DNA of 64,000 nucleotides, taken from positions 1 to 64,000 of the forward strand of contig NZ_FQWO01000008.1 of NCBI RefSeq assembly GCF_900129705.1, given 5' to 3'. The notes below the pieces were generated by a model. The model searched no databases. It was not told where the DNA came from and saw nothing but the letters and a program-made list of their open reading frames with translations. Shown in pieces: positions 32,842-41,781 of the stretch. Each line of letters opens with the position of its first letter. The first letter of the stretch is position 1. Origin of the DNA: Flavobacterium granuli. GTDB lineage: Bacteria; Bacteroidota; Bacteroidia; Flavobacteriales; Flavobacteriaceae. The position numbers and the translations under genes are program-made.

Positions 32842-34113
32842 ATGAAAGACATCATCTTAAAAGCCGAAAACATCTCCAAGCAATACCGTCTGGGACAGGT
32901 AGGGACCGGTACGCTGAGTCATGACCTGAACCGTTGGTGGTGTCAATTGAGAGGAAAAGAAGATCCTTATTTGAAAATAGGGGATACAAATGATCGCTCT
33001 ACCAAAGGAGAAAGCGATTATGTATGGGCTTTGCAAGATATCAACTTTGAAGTGGAGCGCGGTGAAGTTTTGGGGATTATAGGCAAAAACGGAGCAGGAA
33101 AATCGACACTGTTAAAAATATTATCCAAGGTGACTGCACCTACAACGGGTAGCATAAAATCCCGGGGAAGGATTGCTTCTTTACTCGAAGTGGGAACCGG
33201 TTTTAACGGGGAGATGACCGGCAGGGAAAATATTTTTCTTAACGGGGCTATTTTGGGTATGACTAAAAGAGAGATTGCTTCCAAACTCGATGAAATTATT
33301 GCTTTCTCGGGTTGCGAACGCTATATAGACACTCCTGTGAAACGCTACAGCAGCGGAATGACGGTACGATTGGCCTTTGCCGTGGCAGCATTCCTTGAAC
33401 CCGAGATCTTGGTTATTGATGAGGTTCTGGCTGTGGGTGATGCCGAGTTTCAGAAAAAAGCCATCGGCAAGATGCAGGATATTTCCAGGGGTGAAGGACG
33501 GACGGTTTTGTTTGTGAGTCATAATATGGCGGCGGTGAAGAGCCTTTGTACGAGGGGGATGGTGTTGGAGCATGGGAAAGTGAAATTTGATGGTGCTATT
33601 GATGAAGCTGTTAGTTACTATTTGAGCGGAGAATCGGAAGTAATGAACAAGAAAGTGTTTGATGAGGATTATAATAATGAAGTATTTCAATTAAACGAAA
33701 TTTCATTAAGAAGTAAAGGTCAAACTTATGAAGAATCTTTAAGTGAAAATTTACCAATTGAATTGCATACAAAATTGCAACTTAGAAGTGAACAATCTGA
33801 CCGTTATCATGTAACATATCACTTATATAATGAAATGGGGGAGGCTATGTTTTCATTTTCTAATTTTCAAACAACGAATTTGAAAACAGGAGATAATAAT
33901 CTTATTTGTACTATTCCAGCTTCTTTTTTTCAACCAGGTCAGTACTTTTTGTCACTATTTATTATTGAAGATAAACGTCAAGCTATTTTTGTTGAAAAAA
34001 ATATTATTTCTTTTACGGTAGTTGACGGAGAAAGAGAATTAGGTGTTTATATGGGGAAAGAACCAGGTTATATTAAACCACAGTTTGAATGGAAAAATTT
34101 ATTAAAAGGATGA
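32842..34113 (+). CDS. wzt: ABC polysaccharide exporter ATPase with C-terminal carbohydrate-binding domain (Wzt-like)
   Basis: A 423-residue ATPase. Walker A G-K-N-G-A-G-K-S-T is at residues 81-89, signature Y-S-S-G-M near 169-173 and Walker B I-L-V-I-D-E at 189-194. Residues about 265-423 form the Wzt-C beta-sandwich that in studied systems binds the finished glycan and sets export specificity. Base composition changes inside the gene: one 60-nt line at 33481 has 30 G/C, one at 33721 has 15. The ATPase half therefore looks like the local chromosome and the glycan-binding half like the AT-rich cluster downstream. The stop overlaps the next ATG (ATGA at 34110). Confidence 0.92.
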   Translation: MKDIILKAENISKQYRLGQVGTGTLSHDLNRWWCQLRGKEDPYLKIGDTNDRSTKGESDYVWALQDINFEVERGEVLGIIGKNGAGKSTLLKILSKVTAPTTGSIKSRGRIASLLEVGTGFNGEMTGRENIFLNGAILGMTKREIASKLDEIIAFSGCERYIDTPVKRYSSGMTVRLAFAVAAFLEPEILVIDEVLAVGDAEFQKKAIGKMQDISRGEGRTVLFVSHNMAAVKSLCTRGMVLEHGKVKFDGAIDEAVSYYLSGESEVMNKKVFDEDYNNEVFQLNEISLRSKGQTYEESLSENLPIELHTKLQLRSEQSDRYHVTYHLYNEMGEAMFSFSNFQTTNLKTGDNNLICTIPASFFQPGQYFLSLFIIEDKRQAIFVEKNIISFTVVDGERELGVYMGKEPGYIKPQFEWKNLLKG

Positions 34114-35186
34114 TAAATGTAACCAAAACTTTTTTACCGCCTCAAGAAGAGTACCAAGAGATTTTAAAAAGAGCTTGGGATAATTCTTGGATTACAAATC
34201 GAGGATCTTTGGTTCAAGAGTTAGAAGAAAATTTACTTTCTTATTTGGCGTTGAATCAAGTTGTGTTAACTACAAATGGAACCATTCCATTGCAAATTGC
34301 ACTGAAAGTATTGGCAAAAGGAGGAGAAGTCATTACGTCGCCGTTTTCATATGTTGCAACAACAGCAACCATTGTGTGGGAAAACTGCAAACCTGTTTTT
34401 GTAGATATTCATCCCGAGTATTTAACCATTGATGAGATAAAAATAGAAGAAGCCATAACCGATAAAACGACGGCTATTTTGGTAACCCATGTTTTTGGTA
34501 ATCCATGTAATGTTGAAGAAATTCAACGAATTGCAGGTAAATATAAATTAAAAGTAATTTATGATGCTGCACACTGTTTTGGAGTTACCTATAAAAATGA
34601 ATCCATTTTTAATTATGGTGATGTAAGCACCTGTAGTTTTCATGCCACCAAATTATTTCATACAGGAGAAGGCGGAGCCATGTTTACTTCGGATAAAGAA
34701 TTACAACATAAATTGTTTTATAGTCATAATTTCGGGCATAACGGACCTTTAGCCTTTCATGGTGTAGGAATTAATGCTAAAATGTCGGAATTACAAGCCG
34801 CAATGGGATTGTCGGTTTTACCGTATATGGGGACTATACTAGCTGAAAGAAAAAAAGTAGTTGATTTTTATAATGCCAATTTGGATTTTTCAAAACTTAA
34901 AGCCTTGAAAATAAGAAAAAATACACATTGGAATTATAGTTATTATCCCGTTATTTTTGAGAGTGAAGCACAACTTTTAAGAGTAGAAAAGGCATTAAGT
35001 TACAATCAAATTATGCCACGTCGCTATTTTTATCCTTCATTAAATACTATTGATTATACAAAAGGACAATCAATGCCAATTTCAGAGAATATTGCTTCAA
35101 GGATTATGTGTTTGCCTTTGTATGTGGGATTGTCTGAAAATGATTTAGAGAGAATAGTTTCACTTATAAATACGAATTTATGTTAA
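34110..35186 (+). CDS. DegT-family sugar-nucleotide aminotransferase (VioA/RffA-like)
   Basis: A PLP enzyme of 358 residues from the preferred ATG at 34110 (M-I-N-V-T-K-T-F-L-P-P), which overlaps the wzt stop as ATGA; an ATG at 34089 inside wzt is less likely. Motifs: T-T-N-G-T-I-P-L-Q-I-A-L near residue 55, Y-D-A-A-H-C-F-G-V, and S-F-H-A-T-K-L-F-H-T-G-E-G-G-A-M-F with the PLP-binding Lys. The S-F-H-A-T-K pattern recalls dTDP-4-keto-6-deoxyglucose 4-aminotransferases (VioA) and RffA. With the overlapping acetyltransferase gene it could make a dTDP-4-acetamido-4,6-dideoxyhexose; the sugar identity is inference, since no rmlA/rmlB genes are in the window. Confidence 0.85.
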   Translation: MINVTKTFLPPQEEYQEILKRAWDNSWITNRGSLVQELEENLLSYLALNQVVLTTNGTIPLQIALKVLAKGGEVITSPFSYVATTATIVWENCKPVFVDIHPEYLTIDEIKIEEAITDKTTAILVTHVFGNPCNVEEIQRIAGKYKLKVIYDAAHCFGVTYKNESIFNYGDVSTCSFHATKLFHTGEGGAMFTSDKELQHKLFYSHNFGHNGPLAFHGVGINAKMSELQAAMGLSVLPYMGTILAERKKVVDFYNANLDFSKLKALKIRKNTHWNYSYYPVIFESEAQLLRVEKALSYNQIMPRRYFYPSLNTIDYTKGQSMPISENIASRIMCLPLYVGLSENDLERIVSLINTNLC

Positions 35187-35827
35187 TAGTGGGAGCCAAG
35201 GGATTTGCTAAAGAAGTATTAGAAGTGGTTCATCAATTAAACCAATTGGATAATTTGGTTTTTTATGATGATGTGAATGATGATGTGCCAGAAAAATTAT
35301 TTGGTCAATTTCCCGTTTTAAGAACTATTGAAGCCGCTTTAATCTATTTTAAAACGATTGATAATCAATTTACCATTGGCATTGGGAATCCTGTTTTAAG
35401 AAAAAAACTGTGCGATAAATTCACTGATTTAGGAGGGGAATTTGTTTCTACCATTAGTCCTTTAGCAGCTATTGGTTCTTTTGACGTTCAAATTGGTATT
35501 GGTTCAAATATTCTTTCGGGTTCTGTTTTTTCAAATGGTATTCGAGTTGGTAAAGGAAGCATAGTTTATTATAATTCAGTAATCACGCATGATTGTATAA
35601 TTGGTGATTTTGTGGAAATTTCTCCAAGTGTTACTTTGTTAGGTAGATGTATAATTGGCTGCTGTACTCAAATAGGTTCCAATGCTACTATATTGCCCAG
35701 TATTAGAATAGGGAAAAATGTTATAATTGGCGCAGGTTCAGTTGTTACCAAAGACCTTCCAGATAATTGTTTGGCTGTTGGTGTTCCGGCTAAAATCATT
35801 AAAGAGTTAGCACCCTTAGAATTCTAA
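35180..35827 (+). CDS. NeuD/PglD-family sugar O/N-acetyltransferase
   Basis: A 215-residue acyltransferase. The N-terminal Rossmann-like part starts M-L-I-V-G-A-K-G-F-A-K-E-V-L-E, typical of NeuD/PglD/VioB proteins. From residue about 95 a left-handed beta-helix of hexapeptide repeats follows (I-G-S-F-D-V, I-G-I-G-S-N-I, I-G-D-F-V-E-I, I-G-S-N-A-T-I-L), ending with V-G-V-P-A-K-I-I-K. Such enzymes N-acetylate 4-amino-6-deoxy nucleotide sugars using acetyl-CoA. The gene overlaps the aminotransferase by 7 bp, so they likely act in sequence (VioA-VioB-like). Confidence 0.86.
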   Translation: MLIVGAKGFAKEVLEVVHQLNQLDNLVFYDDVNDDVPEKLFGQFPVLRTIEAALIYFKTIDNQFTIGIGNPVLRKKLCDKFTDLGGEFVSTISPLAAIGSFDVQIGIGSNILSGSVFSNGIRVGKGSIVYYNSVITHDCIIGDFVEISPSVTLLGRCIIGCCTQIGSNATILPSIRIGKNVIIGAGSVVTKDLPDNCLAVGVPAKIIKELAPLEF

Positions 35828-35828
35828 T

Positions 35829-36815
35829 ATGGAAAAATATCCTAAAGTAAGCGTTTGCATGATAACTTATAATCATGAAAAATTTATTGCAGAAGCTATA
35901 AATGGAGTTTTAATGCAAGAATGTGATTTTGAAATAGAGCTTATTATTGCTAACGATTGTTCTCCAGACCAAACAGATGAGGTTATCCAAAATATTTTAG
36001 AAAATCATCCTCGAGCTTCTTGGATTAAATATATAAAGCAGGAAAAGAACATTGGGATAATGCCTAATTTTATATTTTCATTAAATCAATGCAAAGGCGA
36101 TTTTGTTGCTATGTGTGAGGGTGATGATTATTGGATAACCAAAGATAAACTGCAAAAACAAGTTGATATTTTAGAATCAAATAATAATGTTGGGTTAGTT
36201 TATACCAACGTGAAGCATTTTAAGCAATCTACAGGCGAATTGATTGAAATTATTCCTAGATATGCAAAAGAACGTACGGAAGTTATTCCCTTGATGTTAA
36301 AAAGTAAATTTATAGAGTTTCCAACTACAGTATTTAGAAAAACTGTTTTGGATAAAGTAATTGGTATCATAAAAAATGAACTTGAAAACGGAGTAATTGG
36401 TGATACTAGAATTTTGTTGGAAACAGCCCAAAATTCAGAAATCTATTTTTTGAACGAAATTACAACAGTTTATAGAATTTTAGAGGGAAGTGCAAGCCAT
36501 CCTACAGATATTGATAAATATATTTTTGCTTTAAAGGATACTTATTTATGCAGAAAAACATTTGTTGAAAGAAATAGCTTAGATACTAAATGGTTGTCTG
36601 ATTCTGTTTGTAATATGAATAGAGGTTTAATAAATAGCGCGTTTGTATCTAAGAAATATTCAGATACCATTAAATTATTAAAGAATGTATTAATTGTAGA
36701 GGTTTTTAAATATTGCAGTTGGAATGTTTTCAGAAGAAAGATGAAGATTGATATTTTGATAAAACTTCTTTTATCTTTATTTGGAATAGGGTTTTTAAGA
36801 CAAAAACTAAGATGA
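35829..36815 (+). CDS. Family 2 glycosyltransferase (tandem paralogue 1)
   Basis: A 328-residue GT-A fold glycosyltransferase. It begins V-S-V-C-M-I-T-Y-N-H-E-K-F-I, has N-D-C-S-P-D near residue 42-47 and the acidic metal/nucleotide motif C-E-G-D-D-Y-W at about 96-102. The C-terminal half is helical and less conserved. It closely resembles the next gene in the first 125 residues but diverges afterwards, indicating duplication and change of acceptor specificity. Start and stop are tightly packed with neighbours; its stop overlaps the next ATG. Confidence 0.88.
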   Translation: MEKYPKVSVCMITYNHEKFIAEAINGVLMQECDFEIELIIANDCSPDQTDEVIQNILENHPRASWIKYIKQEKNIGIMPNFIFSLNQCKGDFVAMCEGDDYWITKDKLQKQVDILESNNNVGLVYTNVKHFKQSTGELIEIIPRYAKERTEVIPLMLKSKFIEFPTTVFRKTVLDKVIGIIKNELENGVIGDTRILLETAQNSEIYFLNEITTVYRILEGSASHPTDIDKYIFALKDTYLCRKTFVERNSLDTKWLSDSVCNMNRGLINSAFVSKKYSDTIKLLKNVLIVEVFKYCSWNVFRRKMKIDILIKLLLSLFGIGFLRQKLR

Positions 36816-37729
36816 AAAAAGCGACCACCGTTAGTGTTTGCATGATTACCTATGGCCATGAAAATTATATTCGTAAAGCTATAGAAGGAGTTTTAATGCA
36901 AGAATGTGATTTTGAAGTAGAACTAATTATAGTCAACGATTGCTCGCCAGATAAAACTGATTTAGTTATTCGAGATATTTTAGAGAATCATCCCAGAAAA
37001 AAATGGATTAAATATATAAGGCAAGAGAATAATTTAGGAATGATGCCTAATTTTATTTTTGCCTTAGGTCAATGTTCAGGAGCTTATATAGCACTTTGTG
37101 AAGGTGATGATTATTGGATCGATCCATTGAAACTGCAAAAACAAGTTGATTTTTTGGAGGAAAATCTTGAATATGTGTTGTGTTTTCACAAGGTAGCCAT
37201 ATTGAAAACTGATGGCGAAATTGTAGATGATTTTATTACTGTGGTACCAGAAAATTATGAAACGATTGAAACGCTGGCACGATTAGGAAATTATATCCAT
37301 ACGCCTTCAGTAGTTTTTAGAAATATTATAAAGAAATTTCCATTTGAGTTTGAATTTACCCCAATAGGCGATTTTTTTCTATATATGATGTTGGCCGAGC
37401 ATGGGAAATTGAAGTATTTGGAAGATAAAATGGGTGTTTATAGGCATGGAGTTGGTGTTTTTTCTGGTGGCTCCAGATTGAAAATGACAATAAACAGTCT
37501 TAAATTATTTACTTATTTACTTTCCTATCTTAAAGCGGATGAAATAAAAAAAATCATTCTTAATCGGCAATTATTAAGTATTTCCTCATTAGAGAATATG
37601 ATTGCAAATCAATACAAAGGTTTTTTTATCTCAAATCATATTTTTTTTAGGTCGATTAAATTTATTAATGAAAATTATAAGCAACCTTCTAAAATAGTAA
37701 AAAAAATAATTTTAAAAGTATTAAAATAA
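36812..37729 (+). CDS. Family 2 glycosyltransferase (tandem paralogue 2)
   Basis: A 305-residue GT-A enzyme whose N-terminal half shares long identical strings with the upstream gene (G-V-L-M-Q-E-C-D-F-E, L-E-N-H-P-R, M-P-N-F-I-F, C-E-G-D-D-Y-W, K-L-Q-K-Q-V-D). The start overlaps the previous stop as ATGA. Substrates cannot be inferred. It probably adds one residue of the repeat unit on the cytoplasmic face of the inner membrane. Confidence 0.88.
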   Translation: MKKATTVSVCMITYGHENYIRKAIEGVLMQECDFEVELIIVNDCSPDKTDLVIRDILENHPRKKWIKYIRQENNLGMMPNFIFALGQCSGAYIALCEGDDYWIDPLKLQKQVDFLEENLEYVLCFHKVAILKTDGEIVDDFITVVPENYETIETLARLGNYIHTPSVVFRNIIKKFPFEFEFTPIGDFFLYMMLAEHGKLKYLEDKMGVYRHGVGVFSGGSRLKMTINSLKLFTYLLSYLKADEIKKIILNRQLLSISSLENMIANQYKGFFISNHIFFRSIKFINENYKQPSKIVKKIILKVLK

Positions 37730-38652
37730 TGCTTGCCATAATTATCCCATATTACAAGTTCACTTTCTTTGAAGTTACTTTAGAGTCGCTCGCCAGTCAA
37801 ATCAATCAACGATTCAAAGTATATATCGGGGATGATGCGAGTCCGGAAAATCCATCTGATCTATTGGAGCACTATAAAGGGAAATTTGATTTTGAGTATC
37901 ATCGTTTTGAAGAGAATCTTGGAGGGATTTCATTGACAAAACAATGGGAACGCTGTATTGCTTTATCAGGGAATGAGGAATGGATTATGATTTTGGGAGA
38001 TGATGATGTGTTGGGCGAGAATGTGGTGGAAGGGTTTTATGGGAATTTGCCCGAAATAGAGCAGGATGGGATTAATGTTGTACGGTTTGCAACGCGGCTT
38101 ATTGATGAAAAAGGAGATTGTATCTCGAGAATCTACCAGCATCCAAAATTAGAAAAAGGCTTGGATTTTTTTATTAGAAAATTAAAATGGGAAACGCGGA
38201 GTTCATTATCTGAATACATTTTTAAAAGGAAAAGTTTTTTAGAAAAAAAGATTCAGTATTATCCTTTCGGGTTTTATAGTGATGACAGGGCTTGGGTAGA
38301 TTTTGCAGCAGACAAACCCATTTTTTCAATAAACAATATTCTGATTTTTATTAGAATTTCGTCTCAAAGTCTTTCGGGTTCAACAGATAAAAATATAGTA
38401 AAGAAATCCGAATATTTATATGTCAAACATTTTTATGACAATGAGTTGGAAAGATTGTCTAAAAAAAACAGGCTTTTTATTTTAAAAAAGGTAGAATTTT
38501 TTTTCTATCTAAATAAAAAAATAAATTTAATTGATTGGATTTTATTATATATTAGGTATTTCAAGTGTCTTGATATAAAGGAATTGTATCGGTTTCATAA
38601 AAGATTATTTAAATTTTTTTTAAATGAGAAAAGTTCTATTTATAATACATGA
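37729..38652 (+). CDS. Family 2 glycosyltransferase
   Basis: A 307-residue GT-A protein starting M-L-A-I-I-I-P-Y-Y-K-F, with I-G-D-D-A-S-P-E near residue 35 and M-I-L-G-D-D-D-V-L-G carrying the metal-binding Asp residues near residue 90. The C-terminal third is unusually rich in Lys, Phe and Ile, in keeping with the AT-rich DNA. The start overlaps the preceding stop by one base (TAATG), and the next gene begins 29 bp before this one ends. Confidence 0.86.
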   Translation: MLAIIIPYYKFTFFEVTLESLASQINQRFKVYIGDDASPENPSDLLEHYKGKFDFEYHRFEENLGGISLTKQWERCIALSGNEEWIMILGDDDVLGENVVEGFYGNLPEIEQDGINVVRFATRLIDEKGDCISRIYQHPKLEKGLDFFIRKLKWETRSSLSEYIFKRKSFLEKKIQYYPFGFYSDDRAWVDFAADKPIFSINNILIFIRISSQSLSGSTDKNIVKKSEYLYVKHFYDNELERLSKKNRLFILKKVEFFFYLNKKINLIDWILLYIRYFKCLDIKELYRFHKRLFKFFLNEKSSIYNT

Positions 38653-39754
38653 AGCCTCTGAAACAGGAGCACCAATGATGATTGATCATTTACTGGATAG
38701 TTCTTGTTCAAAGAAGAATGACTGCTATGTCTTATGTATTTATGGTGGAAAAATTGAAGAAAGTTTAAGGCAAAAAGCTAAAATATCGGTCCTCCATAAG
38801 AAAAATTCAGACACCTTTTTAAATAAAGTTTTTAAAAAGTTTTATAAGAATGAAAATAATTTTTTGAGAAAACTAAGCAATAATTTTTTTGATTTAGTAT
38901 ACATAAATAGTTTGGCCACGCTGACGAGATTGCCAAAGTTGGATTTTTTAAAAAACAACAAATCAATTTTGCATGTTCATGAGGGACCAATACTTTCTGA
39001 AAATTTAGGAGTCCAGGAAATCATTTCTAAAGAGATTGAAAATATTTCAAGTTTTATTTTTGTTTCTGAATTTGCGAAGAATAATTTTATTTTAAATCAC
39101 AGCATTGCAGCTGCAAAATGTCAGGTTATCCCTCCTGTTATGCGAAATGTGAAAAAACAGGCTGCCGAGGTAAAAAATTTAGATTTGCCTGAGAACTCAT
39201 TTGTTGTTTGTTCTTCGGGTTCGTTAAACTACAACAAGGGAGTTGATGTTTTTTTGCAAGTTGCTAAAAATGTCATAAGTCAAGCTCGTCCTGATTTTCC
39301 TATTTATTTTGTTTGGATAGGAATGCATGGAAATCAGGAGATCAGAAGTCATTTTTTGGGTGATATAAAAAAAATGGGACTAAAGAATAATATACTTGTT
39401 ATTCCTAATACAGATAAAATTATAGATTATTTTTATGAGTCGGATCTTTTTTTATTGTGCTCAAGAGAAGAATCCTTTTCTATGGTAGCAATGGAAAATG
39501 CTATAATAGGTAATCCGGTTATTTGTTTTAATTCAGGGAATGGAACCACGGAATTTATTAATAATGAGAATGGTTGTGTTATACCCTATTTGGATATCTT
39601 AAGTGCAAGCAGGTCTATTTTAGAATTGTACAACAATCCTGTTTTGTTGAGCGAAAAATCAGAAGCAATCAGAAAAGCGGCAATCGATTTTTGTGGCAAA
39701 AACTCATCTGATAAAATCTTCGAAATAATTAAAAATGTTATTGATGCAAGATGA
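38624..39754 (+). CDS. Family 4-type (GT-B) glycosyltransferase
   Basis: A 376-residue GT-B enzyme. The N-terminal domain has the nucleotide-sugar acceptor pattern I-H-E-A-S-E-T-G-A-P-M-M and L-H-V-H-E-G-P. The C-terminal domain carries S-S-G-S-L-N-Y-N-K-G-V-D-V-F-L-Q and the donor-binding L-L-C-S-R-E-E-S-F-S-M-V-A-M-E-N-A, an E-x7-E-like motif of GT4. It overlaps both neighbours, consistent with one tightly coupled operon. Confidence 0.86.
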   Translation: MRKVLFIIHEASETGAPMMIDHLLDSSCSKKNDCYVLCIYGGKIEESLRQKAKISVLHKKNSDTFLNKVFKKFYKNENNFLRKLSNNFFDLVYINSLATLTRLPKLDFLKNNKSILHVHEGPILSENLGVQEIISKEIENISSFIFVSEFAKNNFILNHSIAAAKCQVIPPVMRNVKKQAAEVKNLDLPENSFVVCSSGSLNYNKGVDVFLQVAKNVISQARPDFPIYFVWIGMHGNQEIRSHFLGDIKKMGLKNNILVIPNTDKIIDYFYESDLFLLCSREESFSMVAMENAIIGNPVICFNSGNGTTEFINNENGCVIPYLDILSASRSILELYNNPVLLSEKSEAIRKAAIDFCGKNSSDKIFEIIKNVIDAR

Positions 39755-40706
39755 AAAAAACAAAATACTGACGATTATAGTTACTTATAATGGCTTAAAG
39801 TGGATTAATAAATGTATTGATTCTATCCGGCTTTCGAGTTTGCAAGCTGATATCTATGTTGTAGATAATGGAAGTAAGGATGATACTGTTATTGCTTTAA
39901 AAAAGTATACTGATATTTTTATTTATGAAAGCAAAACTAATCTGGGATTTGGTCAGGCTAATAATATCGGAATGCAATATGCTTTAAATAACGGTTATGA
40001 TTATGTGTTTTTGTTAAACCAGGATGCCTGGATAGAGGAGGATACTTTGGCTTTTTTGATGAAGGTTTCACTTTCAAACAAAGAATATGGGATTCTTTCC
40101 CCCTTACATTATTATTCAGATAGGAAATCGTTAGAATATAATTTTAGTCTACAATTATCTCCATGGTTTTGTAAAAATATAGTTTCGGATTATATAGCTA
40201 AAGATAAAAGTGAAATGAAAGATGTTTATCCGTTACATTTTATTAATGCGGCTGCCTGGTTAATTTCCCGAAAAGCATTAGAGACTGTTGGAGGTTTTGA
40301 TCCTTTATTTTTTCACTACGGAGAGGATAATAATTACTGCCATCGTGTTAATTTTCACAATATGAAAGTAGGCATTGTGCCTAGTGTTAAAATTTATCAT
40401 GATTGCGAAGATGCAAATAACAAAAGAATAAAAGATAGCGATGAGCAATTGAGGAAATTTGAACTGAATACAAAAACAAGCTATGCTGATATTAATTTAG
40501 ATGTTCGCAAAGGGGAAATATTAGCTTTAGCAATAAAAAAACTTTTGTTTAGCGTATTGTTTGTATTTCGTTTTAAATTTTCAGAGGCCAGAAATTATTG
40601 GTTGTCAGCCAGAGTTGTATTTAAAAATTGTAATAAGATAATTGAAAGCAGAAAAAGGAATTTTATTCCAAGGGCAAACTATCTGATCAATGAAAGTAAA
40701 AGTTGA
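39735..40706 (+). CDS. Family 2 glycosyltransferase (rhamnosyltransferase-like), unit A copy 1
   Basis: A 323-residue GT2 protein with T-I-I-V-T-Y-N-G-L-K-W-I, V-V-D-N-G-S-K-D-D-T, N-L-G-F-G-Q-A-N-N-I-G and F-L-L-N-Q-D-A-W, the pattern of WbbL-like rhamnosyltransferases. The late G-G-F-D-P-L-F-F-H-Y-G-E-D segment is also typical. Start may be the ATG at 39735 or the one at 39744. It is clearly paralogous to 40841-41755, with a small gene remnant between them. Confidence 0.86.
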   Translation: MLLMQDEKNKILTIIVTYNGLKWINKCIDSIRLSSLQADIYVVDNGSKDDTVIALKKYTDIFIYESKTNLGFGQANNIGMQYALNNGYDYVFLLNQDAWIEEDTLAFLMKVSLSNKEYGILSPLHYYSDRKSLEYNFSLQLSPWFCKNIVSDYIAKDKSEMKDVYPLHFINAAAWLISRKALETVGGFDPLFFHYGEDNNYCHRVNFHNMKVGIVPSVKIYHDCEDANNKRIKDSDEQLRKFELNTKTSYADINLDVRKGEILALAIKKLLFSVLFVFRFKFSEARNYWLSARVVFKNCNKIIESRKRNFIPRANYLINESKS

Positions 40707-40731
40707 AATTGTATGTAAAACTATTAAATAG

Positions 40732-40836
40732 ATGATAAGCTTACTCTATCCTTACCGCAAGCGGGAAGCAGAACATATTGAGCAATCACTAGTTCATCGC
40801 TATTACAAACGCTCTATTTTGAGTATAGATATTTAA
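40732..40836 (+). pseudogene. 5' remnant of a duplicated glycosyltransferase gene (unit B relic)
   Basis: A 34-codon open frame reading M-I-S-L-L-Y-P-Y-R-K-R-E-A-E-H-I-E-Q-S-L and then unrelated sequence. The start matches the glycosyltransferase at 41782 (M-V-T-I-L-Y-P-Y-R-N-R-E), and at DNA level CTCTATCCTTACCGCAA and CGGGAA are shared. It sits in the same position relative to unit A copy 1 as the intact gene does to unit A copy 2, so it is best read as what is left of a deleted duplicate. Confidence 0.75.
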
Positions 40837-40840
40837 AGAT

Positions 40841-41755
40841 ATGAGACAGATTTACGTAATTGTTGTGACTTGTAATGGGATTAAATGGATAGAAGAATGC
40901 TTAAAAAGTGTTTTAAGTAGTTCAATTCCGGTTTCATTGATAGTGGTTGACAATAGTAGTTCAGACACTACGATAGATTTTATAAAAACAAGTTTCCCTG
41001 ACGTAATTTTGTTAGAACAAAAGGAAAATTTAGGTTTTGGAAAAGCAAATAATATAGGAATAGCTTATGCTCTGAAACAAAATCCAGATTTTGTTTTTCT
41101 GTTAAATCAAGATGCTAAAATTGAAAAAGTTACTATTGAAACTTTAATAAGAATATCAGAGAGTAATGCCGATTTGGGTATATTGACGCCATTACATTTA
41201 AATTGGCTTGGCAATGGATTAGAGTTTGGATTTTATAATGAAAAGTTATTTTCGGATCTTTTACTTAATCAGGAGCTAAAAGAATTTTATTTAGAAGATA
41301 AATTTATTAATGCTTCAGCTTGGTTATTGCCAGTAAATACTTTAAATATTGTTGGTGGTTTTGATCCGATTTTCTTTCATTACGGCGAAGATGTAAATTA
41401 TTGTCAAAGAGTGTTATTTCATGGATTAAAGTTGGTCATTGTTCCAAAAGTTAAAATATTTCATGATACTACTAATAACGGAGTGTTTGAAAAAAATGAT
41501 AAATCACAGCAATTGATGATTGATGAAAGGTATTTTATGAATCAGACAATTATAAAATTTGGGGATGTAAATCGGTTGGATTATAAATTGTATGAAAAGT
41601 TTAAAACTAAGTTTATTTTTAGGACATTGTATTCTTTGTTGCTATTTGATTTAACTAAAGCCGGAGAGGACTTTAGGAAGTATAAGATACTTACACGACT
41701 AAAGATAAAAGAAAGTTATCTTAAAAACAGCAAAGAAGGTCGGCATCATTTTTAA
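40841..41755 (+). CDS. Family 2 glycosyltransferase (rhamnosyltransferase-like), unit A copy 2
   Basis: A 304-residue GT2 paralogue of 39735-40706. Shared strings include T-C-N-G-I-K-W-I-E-E, N-L-G-F-G-K-A-N-N-I-G, F-L-L-N-Q-D-A and V-G-G-F-D-P-I-F-F-H-Y-G-E-D-V-N-Y-C. The metal-binding Asp lies in L-N-Q-D-A. It should add a second residue of the glycan, possibly the same sugar in another linkage. The start ATG at 40841 is 4 bp after the stop of the remnant. Confidence 0.86.
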   Translation: MRQIYVIVVTCNGIKWIEECLKSVLSSSIPVSLIVVDNSSSDTTIDFIKTSFPDVILLEQKENLGFGKANNIGIAYALKQNPDFVFLLNQDAKIEKVTIETLIRISESNADLGILTPLHLNWLGNGLEFGFYNEKLFSDLLLNQELKEFYLEDKFINASAWLLPVNTLNIVGGFDPIFFHYGEDVNYCQRVLFHGLKLVIVPKVKIFHDTTNNGVFEKNDKSQQLMIDERYFMNQTIIKFGDVNRLDYKLYEKFKTKFIFRTLYSLLLFDLTKAGEDFRKYKILTRLKIKESYLKNSKEGRHHF

Positions 41756-41781
41756 AATGAATCTAAATTAAAACCAATTAA

